DNA from: Thiobacillus sp. | GTDB taxonomy: Bacteria > Pseudomonadota > Gammaproteobacteria > Burkholderiales > Thiobacillaceae | Length of the DNA stretch: 64,000 nt | NCBI GenBank assembly: GCA_021166845.1 | Contig: JAJPEP010000087.1 | Coordinates: 16,209 to 80,208, forward strand | Reading direction: 5' to 3' | In this document: positions 47,208 through 56,243 of the stretch, in pieces | Numbering within the stretch: the stretch's first letter is position 1 | How the letters are laid out: every line of letters starts with the position of its first letter | Translations under genes and position numbers: made by a program | The notes under the pieces: model-generated | What the model saw: the letters and a program-made list of their open reading frames with translations, nothing else | The model's database searches: none | What the model was told of the DNA's origin: nothing

Positions 47208-47443
47208 GCTGGCGTCGACTGAATAGTTGAAGGCATTGACTAGAGGTGCTGGGTGTCCTGCGTGTTATCATCAAAAACTTTTCGTTACCTTGGGTGAAGA
47301 TCGCCAATCTTGACCGGGCCAAGCCACAGCCAACAAAATGTGTGCTCGAGATCGAGCGGCGTGGCTGCACATGATGCAAAACATGTAAAGAAAGACATGT
47401 ACGCTCAACTACTGAACGCCATTCCAATCCGCAGACCACAAAA
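47208..47443. other. Gap between cbbO and the polysaccharide island
   Basis: Composition falls from high GC to mixed here. No gene, repeat or tRNA was recognised. The region marks the left edge of the island. Confidence 0.5.
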
Positions 47444-47527
47444 CTGGTAATGATCGAAGTGCAAAGCGACGACTATCTGGGTGAGGACAATATTGTTCGG
47501 TTTAAAGATCATAATGGGCAGGCTTGA
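47444..47527 (+). pseudogene. manC: C-terminal remnant of a mannose-1-phosphate guanylyltransferase (ManC/AlgA) gene
   Basis: The frame LVMIEVQSDDYLGEDNIVRF followed by KDHNGQA and a stop at 47525-47527 matches the end of ManC/AlgA/CpsB proteins (family consensus IEVQxGxYLGEDDIVRFxD.YGR). Only about 28 codons remain; the rest of the gene is absent. ManC makes GDP-mannose, the precursor used by Gmd and Fcl, both coded in this window, so the scrap is what is left of a GDP-fucose gene set. Confidence 0.8.
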
Positions 47528-47537
47528 AGTAAGTATT

Positions 47538-48431
47538 ATGCAAGTGCTTAGGCCTGGAGTTGGCCAGCTAGGTACCTACTCGCCACGACCTGTTTCTTTG
47601 CGCCTCGTACAACCCAACACCCAATTGCGTGGACAAGTCTTGCCCAGAATTTCCATTGTCGTGCCCTCCTTTAATCAAGGCAGGTTCATTGGGAAAACTT
47701 TGCGATCAATCATTGATCAGCAGTATCCAAATTTGGAACTGATTGTTGTTGACGGTGGGTCGACAGACAATACGCTTTGCGTTATTAAGCAATACGAAGC
47801 TCATCTGGCCTGGTGGGTTAGTGAGCCAGATTCCGGCCAAGCTGCGGCGATCAACAAGGGGTTCATACGGTCAACAGGCGATATCATGGCCTGGATAAAT
47901 TCGGACGATCTGGTAGCCCCGGGAGCGTTTTACCAGGTTGCCGATTACTTGATTAAACACCCTGAAACTCAGGTTGTGTATGGGGACAGAATCCTGATCA
48001 ACGAAGAATGCTTGGAGATTGGCCGCTGGATTCTGCCGCGTCATTCCAACCGGGTACTCAAATGGGTTGATTTTGTGCCGCAGGAAACACTCTACTGGAC
48101 GCGCAAAGCTTGGAACCTGGTTGGTGCTCAGCTAGATGAAAAATTACGTTTTGCAATGGACTGGGATTTTCTGCTGCGGCTCTCTGAAAAGCAGATCAAT
48201 ATCCAGCATTTGCCTATATTTCTGGGGCTGTTTAGGGTGCACCAAAATCAGAAAACATCAAGTCAAATGTCATCGATTGGTCAGCAAGAGATCCAAATGA
48301 TTCAGCGGCGTGAATTAGGCTATGTGCCAACAATGCTGCAGTTGATCTTGAATACACTACTTTACTTGCTTTCTGCTAGGTTTCGCGAAGTTGGCTTGAT
48401 GTTCGACATGAATCGGAATGTCAGCGCATGA
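47538..48431 (+). CDS. Glycosyltransferase family 2
   Basis: A 297-residue GT-A fold glycosyltransferase: RISIVVPSFNQGRFIGKTLRSIIDQQYPN, LIVVDGGSTDNTL, WVSEPDSGQAAAINKG, and the metal-binding INSDD (DxD-like). It adds one sugar during surface-polysaccharide repeat assembly; donor unknown. The frame opens at 47481, but that part overlaps the manC remnant in another frame, so ATG 47538 is preferred. Composition is AT-richer than the cbb genes. Confidence 0.85.
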   Translation: MQVLRPGVGQLGTYSPRPVSLRLVQPNTQLRGQVLPRISIVVPSFNQGRFIGKTLRSIIDQQYPNLELIVVDGGSTDNTLCVIKQYEAHLAWWVSEPDSGQAAAINKGFIRSTGDIMAWINSDDLVAPGAFYQVADYLIKHPETQVVYGDRILINEECLEIGRWILPRHSNRVLKWVDFVPQETLYWTRKAWNLVGAQLDEKLRFAMDWDFLLRLSEKQINIQHLPIFLGLFRVHQNQKTSSQMSSIGQQEIQMIQRRELGYVPTMLQLILNTLLYLLSARFREVGLMFDMNRNVSA

Positions 48432-48515
48432 GCGTTCATTTTATTATTGCGATGGCCTCCTATCTAATTCCTTCCTCCAACCTCAGTGGTTTAAATATGA
48501 AAGCATGGGCTAATC

Positions 48516-49487
48516 ATGAAGCATGATAATTCATTTACGTTCGCAGGAAAAAAAACGTGGATAACTGGCCATCGCGGAATGCTCGGTTCTGCCTTGGTTC
48601 GCAGCCTGAGCAAAGAAGGCGCTGACTTATTGGTAGCATCAAGTCAGGAACTTGATTTGCGGAACCAAAGCGCGGTTATCGACTGGGTAGATAAAAACCG
48701 TCCGGAATACGTTTTTCATGCCGGTGCGAAGGTCGGTGGTATTCATGCTAACGCTACGCTAAGCGCAATGTTTTTATATGATAACTTGATGATTCAAACG
48801 AACGTCATTGATGCTGCGTATAAATTCGGCGTTCGTAAACTGTTGTTCGTTGCATCGAACTGCACCTATCCAAAAGAAGCAGCCCAGCCAATCTCAGAGG
48901 ACGCACTATTGACGGGCCCTCTCGAGGAAAACATCCGCTCTTATGCGATCGGGAAGATTGCAGGGATAGAAATGTGCCGCGCGTATCGCAAGCAATATGG
49001 CTGCGATTACTTTTCAGTCATCCCGCCTAATTTATACGGCCCTGGTGACAATTATCATCCTCAGCATGGCCATGTTGTCGCGGGTATCCTCCGACGTGCG
49101 CACGAGGCGAAAATTGCTGGTCAGAACGAGTTGGTTGTCTGGGGTGACGGGACAGCCAGGCGAGAGATTTTGTATGTTGATGACCTGGCCGATGCCATGA
49201 AAGGCTTGATGGCAACTCAAGTTACAGATGATTTGTTCAATGTGGGATGCGATCATGACCTGTCCATTGCGGAATTGGCCGCCCTTATTATCGAGGTAGT
49301 TGGTTTTGAAGGCCGCATCGTCTATGACAAAAATAAGCCGAATGGAACGATGAGGAAGTTGCTTGATAGTTCGCGCATCCGTGCAATCGGTTGGCGCCCT
49401 CAAATCGATGAAAGAACAGGATTGCAAAGTGCCTATAAGGATTTTCTAGAGCTGCTTGAAACGCAGGGGGGTGGTGGACGATTGTGA
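48516..49487 (+). CDS. fcl: GDP-L-fucose synthase
   Basis: Converts GDP-4-keto-6-deoxymannose to GDP-L-fucose. 323 residues with NAD(P)-binding TGHRGMLGSALVR, LDLRNQ, AGAKVGGIHANAT, the active-site ASNCTYPKEAAQPI segment, and the Tyr-Lys pair in SYAIGKIAG; also PPNLYGPGDNYHPQHGHVV. The partner gmd begins at 63680, some 14 kb away, an unusual separation. Confidence 0.94.
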   Translation: MKHDNSFTFAGKKTWITGHRGMLGSALVRSLSKEGADLLVASSQELDLRNQSAVIDWVDKNRPEYVFHAGAKVGGIHANATLSAMFLYDNLMIQTNVIDAAYKFGVRKLLFVASNCTYPKEAAQPISEDALLTGPLEENIRSYAIGKIAGIEMCRAYRKQYGCDYFSVIPPNLYGPGDNYHPQHGHVVAGILRRAHEAKIAGQNELVVWGDGTARREILYVDDLADAMKGLMATQVTDDLFNVGCDHDLSIAELAALIIEVVGFEGRIVYDKNKPNGTMRKLLDSSRIRAIGWRPQIDERTGLQSAYKDFLELLETQGGGGRL

Positions 49488-49544
49488 TATGAATCATGTA
49501 GGAAGCTGCGCGGGTTCATAAGACAAACAAATAGAAGGTTGGTA

Positions 49545-51542
49545 ATGGAGAAAGATTTTGTTTTGCCATCAGGGCTTATTGGGCGATTTGCCATTGTTAA
49601 GCTATGGCCTGAAATCAAGACGGCAGAGGATGAGTGCATTGCTCGGCTGAAAATTGCAGCTGCGACCCTTGGCTTGGAGTGTATCGAGGTTCATGCAGAT
49701 GGCCACTTGCTAGAGGAACCGGGCAAAACCATAATGAAAAAAGATGTCGATTTTGTTCTGCATCTTCATTACGACACACCAAAGCTTTATGATGCTTTTT
49801 CATTTGTGGCCTTGTGGAACCCTATACAGTTCTATCATGAGTGGGGTTACGCTCGTACCTCACGAAATCTGTTGACGCATGATGACTTTGTAAGTTGCAG
49901 TTCTCCTGCGGCTGACGATCATGCCGCTCGGTTGATACGCAAGGCGTCAACTCATCTGCCGCCTTTTTTCAATCTATATCACTCCGTCGCCGATATTGTT
50001 CATCCGCCATCACTGGGGGACCACAAGCTGTTCTATGCTGGCATCAACTGGGATGCGCTCCGTGGTGGAATATCGCGCCATCAGGAGTTGCTGAAACAGC
50101 TAGACAAAACAGGAAATCTTCGCATCTTCGGGCCAGCCATATTCCAGGGTGTGAAAGTATGGGATGGGTACAACAGCTACGTCCGGGAGATTCCTTTCGA
50201 CGGGGTTTCAATGATAGATGCAATTTCCGATGCGGGCATTGCACTTGTTTTATCGTCGCAAGCACACAAAGAATCTGAACTGATGTCGAACCGCCTATTT
50301 GAAAGTGTGGCGGCCGGAGCACTTGTTATTTGCGATGAGAATAAATTCGCCAAGAAGTATTTTGGAGAATCGCTGCTCTACATTGATAGCCGATGTCCTG
50401 TTGAGAAGATCCGCGATGACATTGAAAATCATCTGGCCTGGGTAAAAAATAACCCGGCTAAAGCGTTGGCGATGATAAAGAAATCGCAAGAAATTTTTAT
50501 GAGCAAATTCGCTTTAAAGAAGAACTTGAGTGATCTGTATCATGGACTTCCTTCCAGAAAACTTCAATTGCTTAAACGTCAGCTGCCAGAAAGCAGTGAT
50601 GGAATCAATGTTCGCTTGTATCTTTTATTGCCAGAATATTCAGAATCAGTTCTGAATGCCCACATTGCAAGTGCAATAGCCCAGGAGTACACAAATTTCA
50701 TTCCGGTGCTGGTTGTTGACAAAACACTGACCAAGGAAATTAAGTCTAGAATCGAAATAGCAATTGCAGAATTGCCGATCAAGATTGAAATATTAGAGAT
50801 CGATTTTAATGACCATGGTGTTTATGACGATATAAAGGCAAGACGCCGAATTGGAGCGATCATTTCCAATATTATTGGGGCGACTTCATCGGCCGATGCG
50901 GTAGTGTTTGTCGCGCCGAATGAAAAAATATTTTCAAATCATCTTCAGGTTCTTGCTGGAAGTTTGGCGCGGAATCCAGACAAGAACTGCTCTGCAACTT
51001 CCGCCATATTGCTACGCAGTCATCAACCTGTACATGGAGTTCACGAGAAGGTAGATTTCCGACAGCTTGATCCTTGTGCTCCGATTGGTTATGCCCGCTT
51101 TATTTTCCGACTCTCCGCACTTCCCGAAGATTTGAATTTGGCCCTGCCCTATCTGGACAGAAAGGCGATGGCGATTCTAGTGGGGGAATGCGGCATCATT
51201 CCAGAAATCCCTTCAACTGTTGTGTTGCACGTAGATCACGAATTCCCATCGGGTCCTTGGGATGAGGGTCAAGAGAATGAGCTCATCACTAGCTATTGCC
51301 CAGCAGCTTTTGTCATATCTACAGGCCACGAGATTATTCCGCCTCCGCTATCCTCACCGTCATCTTCGGCAGTTGCTACTTCGATTACCCGTGTTGGGAC
51401 AATTCTTACAATAATTAGAAAAAAAGGTAAACAAGAAGGCTGGCGTTGGATAGTCGCAAATCAAGCCAAGCTCCTACGCAGACAGGGCCCAGCCGCACGG
51501 TTCGAAGCGCTGAAAAGAATTCTCAAAGATGGGCTGGCTTAA
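49545..51542 (+). CDS. Large glycosyltransferase-like protein
   Basis: A 665-residue protein. The middle part (about residues 170-330) has features of a GT4/DUF3880-type glycosyltransferase: KLFYAGINWDALRGGISRH, IFGPAIFQGVKVWDGYNSYVREIPFDG and SNRLFESVAAGALVICDENK with the nucleotide-binding Glu. The C-terminal half resembles a second nucleotide-sugar fold (VRLYLLLPEYSESVLNAHIASAIAQEY, AVVFVAPNEKIFSNHL) but lacks a clear DxD. AGAAGG lies 6 nt before the ATG. Probably transfers one or two sugars; substrates unknown. Confidence 0.7.
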   Translation: MEKDFVLPSGLIGRFAIVKLWPEIKTAEDECIARLKIAAATLGLECIEVHADGHLLEEPGKTIMKKDVDFVLHLHYDTPKLYDAFSFVALWNPIQFYHEWGYARTSRNLLTHDDFVSCSSPAADDHAARLIRKASTHLPPFFNLYHSVADIVHPPSLGDHKLFYAGINWDALRGGISRHQELLKQLDKTGNLRIFGPAIFQGVKVWDGYNSYVREIPFDGVSMIDAISDAGIALVLSSQAHKESELMSNRLFESVAAGALVICDENKFAKKYFGESLLYIDSRCPVEKIRDDIENHLAWVKNNPAKALAMIKKSQEIFMSKFALKKNLSDLYHGLPSRKLQLLKRQLPESSDGINVRLYLLLPEYSESVLNAHIASAIAQEYTNFIPVLVVDKTLTKEIKSRIEIAIAELPIKIEILEIDFNDHGVYDDIKARRRIGAIISNIIGATSSADAVVFVAPNEKIFSNHLQVLAGSLARNPDKNCSATSAILLRSHQPVHGVHEKVDFRQLDPCAPIGYARFIFRLSALPEDLNLALPYLDRKAMAILVGECGIIPEIPSTVVLHVDHEFPSGPWDEGQENELITSYCPAAFVISTGHEIIPPPLSSPSSSAVATSITRVGTILTIIRKKGKQEGWRWIVANQAKLLRRQGPAARFEALKRILKDGLA

Positions 51543-51574
51543 ATTGCGGCAGTTGCTCCCCGCTACAAAAATAC

Positions 51575-52405
51575 ATGAACCCCCACGCCCCACAGCCCAT
51601 TTCCATAAACTCGCTACTCGCCAGCCTGTGGCGTAATCGCCAGCTCACTCTGCAAATGACCAAGCGCGAAGTGGTTGGTCGCTACAAAGGCTCGGCCATG
51701 GGGCTGTTGTGGTCCTTCCTCAATCCCGTGTTCATGCTGGTAGTGTACACATTGGTCTTCTCGGGTGTGTTTAAAGCCCGCTGGGGGGTGGGGGAAGACG
51801 AGACCAAAACCCAATTTGCCATCGTGCTGTTTGTCGGCCTGATCGTTCATAGCCTGTTTGCTGAAGTCCTTAATCGCGCTCCAGGCTTGATTTTGGGTAA
51901 TGTCAATTACGTCAAGAAAGTGGTCTTTCCGCTTGATATTTTGCCTGTCATCAGCATGGGCGCAGCGTTGTTCCACAGCCTGATCAGCCTGCTGGTGCTA
52001 CTCGTCGCCTTTGTCCTCTTCAACGGCTACCTGCATTGGACCGTCATCTTCATTCCTCTGGTGCTGTCGCCTTTGATCATCCTTACGCTGGGGCTGGCCT
52101 GGATGCTGGCTTCTTTAGGCGTGTTTCTGCGCGATGTGGGGCAAACCATAGGGATCGTGATGACGGTTATGTTGTTTTCTTCACCGGTTTTTTACCCCAT
52201 TACTGCATTACCTGAAGCGTTTCGCCCCTGGCTTATGGCCAATCCCCTCACATTTATCATTGAGCAGGCTCGCGCCGTACTCGTTTTTGGCCACCTACCC
52301 AATTGGATGGGCTTGCTTATCTACTTCCTGGTTGCCGTTTTTATAGCTTGGCTTGGCTATGCTTGGTTTCAAAAAACCAGAAGAGGATTTGCCAATGTCC
52401 TCTAA
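51575..52405 (+). CDS. wzm: Polysaccharide ABC exporter, permease
   Basis: A 276-residue ABC-2 permease with six hydrophobic helices. Family start SLWRNRQLTLQMTKREVVGRYKGSAMGLLWSFLNPVFMLVVYTLVF. Works with the ATPase that follows to move a lipid-linked O-antigen or capsule chain across the inner membrane. The stop overlaps the ATPase start by 11 nt. Confidence 0.92.
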   Translation: MNPHAPQPISINSLLASLWRNRQLTLQMTKREVVGRYKGSAMGLLWSFLNPVFMLVVYTLVFSGVFKARWGVGEDETKTQFAIVLFVGLIVHSLFAEVLNRAPGLILGNVNYVKKVVFPLDILPVISMGAALFHSLISLLVLLVAFVLFNGYLHWTVIFIPLVLSPLIILTLGLAWMLASLGVFLRDVGQTIGIVMTVMLFSSPVFYPITALPEAFRPWLMANPLTFIIEQARAVLVFGHLPNWMGLLIYFLVAVFIAWLGYAWFQKTRRGFANVL

Positions 52406-53756
52406 CGATATTGCAATCCGGGTTGAAGGCGTGTCCATGCGTTTCGAACTTTATGACGCACCCCGCGACCAGCTAAAACAGTTCATCCTTCCCAGGCTTC
52501 AGCGCATGACGGGTATGGAACCCAAGCAGTATTTTAGTGAATTCTGGGCACTTAAAGACATTTCTTTTGAAATCAAGAAGGGTGAATCTGTCGGAATCGT
52601 GGGCCGGAATGGCAGCGGTAAGAGCACCTTATTGCAAATCATTACCGGTACGCTTTCACCTACAACCGGGTCGGTTGCGACTCATGGCCGAATCGCAGCT
52701 CTGCTGGAATTAGGCTCAGGTTTTAATCCTGAGTTCACGGGACGAGAGAACGTCTTCATGAACGCAGCCATACTGGGCTTGAGTAAAGAAGAGGTGACTG
52801 AGCGATTTGATGCCATGGCTGCCTTTGCCGACATTGGCCCCTTCATTGAGCAGCCCGTCAAGACCTACTCAAGTGGGATGGTGGTACGCTTGGCTTTCGC
52901 GGTGGCCATCAATGTAGATCCCGATATTTTGATCATCGATGAGGCGCTTTCGGTAGGCGACGAATTGTTTCAGCGAAAGTGTTTTTCTCGCATCGAGACC
53001 ATCCGTGCAAATGGCGCAACGATCCTGTTTGTCTCCCATTCCAGTAGCGCCATTGTGGAATTGTGCGATCGCGTTATCTTGATGGACGCGGGTGAAAAAT
53101 TAGCGGTTGGTGCGCCTAAGCAAATTGTTGGGAGATACCAAAAACTGCTCTATGCGCCTGCGAATAAGTGCGATCTAATTCGGGAGCAAATTCGCCACGC
53201 GGATGCCCCCCCTGTGAATGCATCCGACCATGTAGAAAACGTGCGACAGGAGCATGAAAGCTCATTTGAGCAAGAAAGCTTTGACCCCAACCTTTGTCCC
53301 AGTTGCACCATCGAGTACGAATCTTCAGGAGCCCACATAGAATTACCCACAGTGCTGACTTTGGCGGGTGAGCCAGTTAATAACTTAATACGCGGAAAGC
53401 ATTACCTATTTACCTATACAGTGCAGTTTAGTAAGTGTGCCAGCTGTGTGTTGTTTGGCATGCTAATAAAAACGGTATCTGGCGTTGAATTGGGCGGTGG
53501 GGTGTCAGCAAGTTCGCGCGAGCAACGTTTTCCATACGTTAAAGAGGGAGAAAATTATCGAGTGGAGTTCCGCTTTCGCTGTGCCTTGAATCCTGGTGTC
53601 TATTTCCTGAATGCGGGAGTTGCTGGTGTTGTTGATGAAATTGAGGGTTATTTGCATAGAATATTGGATGGCGTGTGCATTAGGGTAATTGGTCATTCCG
53701 ATGGGTTCTCAAATGGAATTGTAGATTTTGATGTGGTGCCTGAAATTAGCAAATGA
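52395..53756 (+). CDS. wzt: Polysaccharide ABC exporter, ATPase with C-terminal glycan-binding domain
   Basis: 453 residues. ATPase domain with Walker A GRNGSGKSTLLQ, signature YSSGMVVRLAFA and Walker B DILIIDEALSVGDELFQRKC. From about residue 310 to the end is a beta-sandwich Wzt-type domain (IELPTVLTLAGEPVNNLIRGKHYLF, SCVLFGMLIKTVSGVELGGG, FRFRCALNPGVYFLNAGVAG) that recognises the finished chain end. The extended form implies that chain length is set by a terminal modification, a candidate being the sulfotransferase-like enzyme coded next (overlap ATGA). Confidence 0.92.
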   Translation: MSSNDIAIRVEGVSMRFELYDAPRDQLKQFILPRLQRMTGMEPKQYFSEFWALKDISFEIKKGESVGIVGRNGSGKSTLLQIITGTLSPTTGSVATHGRIAALLELGSGFNPEFTGRENVFMNAAILGLSKEEVTERFDAMAAFADIGPFIEQPVKTYSSGMVVRLAFAVAINVDPDILIIDEALSVGDELFQRKCFSRIETIRANGATILFVSHSSSAIVELCDRVILMDAGEKLAVGAPKQIVGRYQKLLYAPANKCDLIREQIRHADAPPVNASDHVENVRQEHESSFEQESFDPNLCPSCTIEYESSGAHIELPTVLTLAGEPVNNLIRGKHYLFTYTVQFSKCASCVLFGMLIKTVSGVELGGGVSASSREQRFPYVKEGENYRVEFRFRCALNPGVYFLNAGVAGVVDEIEGYLHRILDGVCIRVIGHSDGFSNGIVDFDVVPEISK

Positions 53757-54913
53757 GAAAAAAACTATTTCTTCATATTGGTCTGCCAAAAACGGGAACC
53801 ACCTTTCTACAGTGCCAATTAGAATTTAACCGTGACAAATTGAGAAGTAATGGCATATATGTTCCGAAGATAGGCCAGTTGGTTGGTCGCGATCACAATT
53901 TGCTGGCTCTTGCCCTTCAGCCTGAGCGATGGGATCAATTCCCTGCCGATATTTCGGCGAGATTGCCAAGCCTGTGGCATGATTTATTAGAGGAAATTGA
54001 TAATTGTGGCTACCAAACCATTCTTGTTACTAGCGAGACTTTTTCTTGGGAGCTTAAAACCCAGGAGCAAATAAAATCTGTCAGGGATTATTTAGTTAAT
54101 TACGATGTAAAGATAGTCCTTTGTGAAAGAAACCCATACGATTTTATCTCTTCCATGTATGGCCATTTGATAAGGACGGGAAGAGGTCCTTATCCATTAG
54201 ATTCGTTTCTACTTGAATTCCCTTATTATTGGAGCGCTGCATTTCAAAAGAAACGCTGGGGAGAGTTTTTTGGCGATGATAATTTTATATTGCTTTCGTA
54301 TGAGAATATTAAAGGAGAATTTATACTGCATAAATTCTTAAACGCATTGTTCCCAGGTCACGCAATACTGTCCGAAATTTTTGATGCCTCCCCTGATGTA
54401 GACCCGAATCTAAGCTTATCCCCAAGATTTCTAAGGTTTATGGAGGAATTGTCGGCGAACCGGATTGATGGCGCGCCGTATGTAAACCTCTATTCAGAGG
54501 TGTTAAATACGCTTGTTCCGCTTGAACGCCAAATGTTAAGTCCAGCAGATATTGATGAGGCAATGAAGCGCTGCGGCATGGTGTTTGATTCCTCAAACTC
54601 CACTGCAAGCAAAATGTCTCATCCGCGAGAACAGGCTGGGCTCAGTCTTGAGCAAATGGGCAAAGACCTGCAAGATCGTACGCAGGAATTGGTAGATACG
54701 CGCCGTACCCTTGTTGAGCGGACCGAGCGGTTGGAACAGGCCAGCAAAGACCTGCTCGAGCGTACCCAGGAACTCGTCGAAACACGGCAGGCCCTTTTAG
54801 AGCGTACTGCGGAACTTGTCGATACACGTCAAATCCTCGCAGAACGAACCGAGCGGCTAGAGCAGGTCAGCAAGACACGGCGAATTGACTGTACAATGCC
54901 AAAAAAAAAATAA
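53753..54913 (+). CDS. Sulfotransferase-like protein with truncated coiled-coil tail
   Basis: A 386-residue protein. Residues 1-280 form a P-loop sulfotransferase-like domain: LFLHIGLPKTGTTFLQ (PAPS 5'-phosphate loop), KIVLCERNPYDFISSMYGHL (3'-phosphate site, Arg/Ser), and ENIKGEF. Residues about 295-375 are heptad-like repeats of the pattern ERTxELVDTRQxLxERTERLEQ, typical of glycan chain-length rulers. The protein ends abruptly in TRRIDCTMPKKK from a run of ten A at about 54900-54909. The tail looks truncated. May modify the chain end read by Wzt (inference). Overlaps wzt by 4 nt. Confidence 0.72.
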   Translation: MRKKLFLHIGLPKTGTTFLQCQLEFNRDKLRSNGIYVPKIGQLVGRDHNLLALALQPERWDQFPADISARLPSLWHDLLEEIDNCGYQTILVTSETFSWELKTQEQIKSVRDYLVNYDVKIVLCERNPYDFISSMYGHLIRTGRGPYPLDSFLLEFPYYWSAAFQKKRWGEFFGDDNFILLSYENIKGEFILHKFLNALFPGHAILSEIFDASPDVDPNLSLSPRFLRFMEELSANRIDGAPYVNLYSEVLNTLVPLERQMLSPADIDEAMKRCGMVFDSSNSTASKMSHPREQAGLSLEQMGKDLQDRTQELVDTRRTLVERTERLEQASKDLLERTQELVETRQALLERTAELVDTRQILAERTERLEQVSKTRRIDCTMPKKK

Positions 54914-55461
54914 GCCATTTTATAAGTCTCATGGCTAGACGCGGCTTTATACCTGAATCCGTATTTACCCCGGGACGCACCCCGCCCCCCGAGCACTTGC
55001 CCATGATTTTTCGGATTCCCCGCCGCCGTTGTTTTCCGGATTGGCCTATTCTGGCTGTCTTGCATCCTGCGGGCTCGGGACCGATCATTTGCCTCAAACC
55101 CATCGGGGCTTCACCCTGGGACACGAAATCTACTCTCCGCTTGTGCGCGCTTACCGGCGCCCGGTGCGCTCGAACAGGCGCAGACTCAACATGTCGGTGT
55201 TCGCGCGGCACACCCGCGCCCTTGGTGCCGAGCAGTTGCCGCAGCCTCGCTGCTGAGTACCTTGCGCATGTCGAGCGCCTCGCGAAAGAACCGGTCAGTG
55301 CGAAACGGCGGTTGGGTCCTCGAAGCTCAAAATGGAGTATGGTTCGTTTGGGTGAAATGACACGATGTCTAATTGCACATTTAAATCAATCGCTTGTGAC
55401 TCAATTCAGGGTTGTGGTCCACAGATTTAGCTAGAGCAAAAAACACTAAGGAAGTAGAGCT
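54914..55461. other. Gene-poor region with a GC-rich block of unknown origin
   Basis: 548 bp without a recognisable gene. From about 54930 to 55330 the sequence is GC-rich, in contrast to the AT-rich island on both sides; open frames there (for example 54931-55434) have no protein family I recognise and look like noise. It may be a relic of a removed gene or mobile element that also cut the preceding sulfotransferase gene. Confidence 0.5.
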
Positions 55462-55830
55462 ATGAGCAAATCGATCTTGTTGTTTGTATCAATCGTTTTA
55501 TTGTTAAATGGATGCGGAAAGCAAACCGCAGCAACTCAGAAACTTGATGAGACATCTGTAAAAATTGGAATTATGGGGCTGAATTGGCCAAAAACAGAAA
55601 TTTTTCTGCCGGGGCAATGGCCCACGTTTTCAGGACATACATAATTACGCGATAAATCCGAATGAAGGTTTCTGGTTCGTTGCGCAAAGGACATCTGATA
55701 GTGAGCGGGTATCGGCTTGAGCAAAGCTAAGCAACTTGTCGTTCGCTATAAGTCCGTCGCGGACGCGAAATATTCAGATGGCCGACCAATTTTTATTGGG
55801 TCCAAATCTTTTTTGATTTACAAAACATGA
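55462..55830 (+). pseudogene. Small lipoprotein gene with two compensating frameshifts
   Basis: Begins with a lipoprotein signal (SILLFVSIVLLLNGC, lipobox LNGC, Cys at residue 17) after an AAGGAAG ribosome-binding site. The frame stops at 55644, but a neighbouring frame continues protein-like (DIHNYAINPNEGFWFVAQRT), and the original frame resumes (LSKAKQLVVRYKSVADAKYS, then GRPIFIGSKSFLIYKT) to a stop at 55828-55830. That stop overlaps the gtrA start as ATGA, which supports one ancestral gene of about 122 codons. The first shift is probably at the TTTT at 55627-55630, the second near 55710. Family not recognised. Confidence 0.6.
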
Positions 55831-56243
55831 TAAATATAAGGGCAGCCTTCCTGCTACACTCAACCGGTCGATTTATTCTTGTTGGTGTTCTTGGGGCTAT
55901 CATCGAGCTAGTATTTTTTTCTGGACTTGTGAGGGCAGGGCTGGGTGTTTTGTACAGCAATTTCATTGCCTTCCACTTTGCTTTTGCCCTGTGCTTTTTT
56001 CTGCACTATCACTACACTCATCAAAAACCCTACGAAGGAATGCACAGGATTGCCGGTGGCTTCGTGAAATATGCAGGACTGATGTATGCACAATTTATTG
56101 TAGGCTCTTTGTTGCTTTGGTTCCTGATTGATAAATTGGACTGGATACCAGAGATTGCGAAATTTATTCAAATAGGCGCCGTTACGCCAGTTAGCTACGT
56201 TATTCAAAAATTGGTTATTTTTCAGAGAGAGAAGTCAATTTGA
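55827..56243 (+). CDS. gtrA: GtrA-family membrane protein (putative lipid-linked sugar flippase)
   Basis: A 138-residue protein with four hydrophobic helices (FILVGVLGAIIELVFFSGLV, FIAFHFAFALCFFLHYHYT, QFIVGSLLLWFLID, IGAVTPVSYVIQKLVIF). GtrA proteins are thought to flip undecaprenyl-phosphate-linked sugars across the membrane for O-antigen decoration. Start overlaps the lipoprotein pseudogene stop; stop overlaps the next gene start. Confidence 0.87.
   Translation: MINIRAAFLLHSTGRFILVGVLGAIIELVFFSGLVRAGLGVLYSNFIAFHFAFALCFFLHYHYTHQKPYEGMHRIAGGFVKYAGLMYAQFIVGSLLLWFLIDKLDWIPEIAKFIQIGAVTPVSYVIQKLVIFQREKSI

Noticed and set aside
47481..47537. Upstream GTG start for the glycosyltransferase
   Set aside because: The stretch overlaps the end of the manC remnant in another frame; the ATG at 47538 is the first after that remnant.
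48233..48246. TAGGGTGCACC in the glycosyltransferase gene
   Set aside because: Only a half-match to the REP without the right arm; it encodes the ordinary LFRVHQNQ segment.
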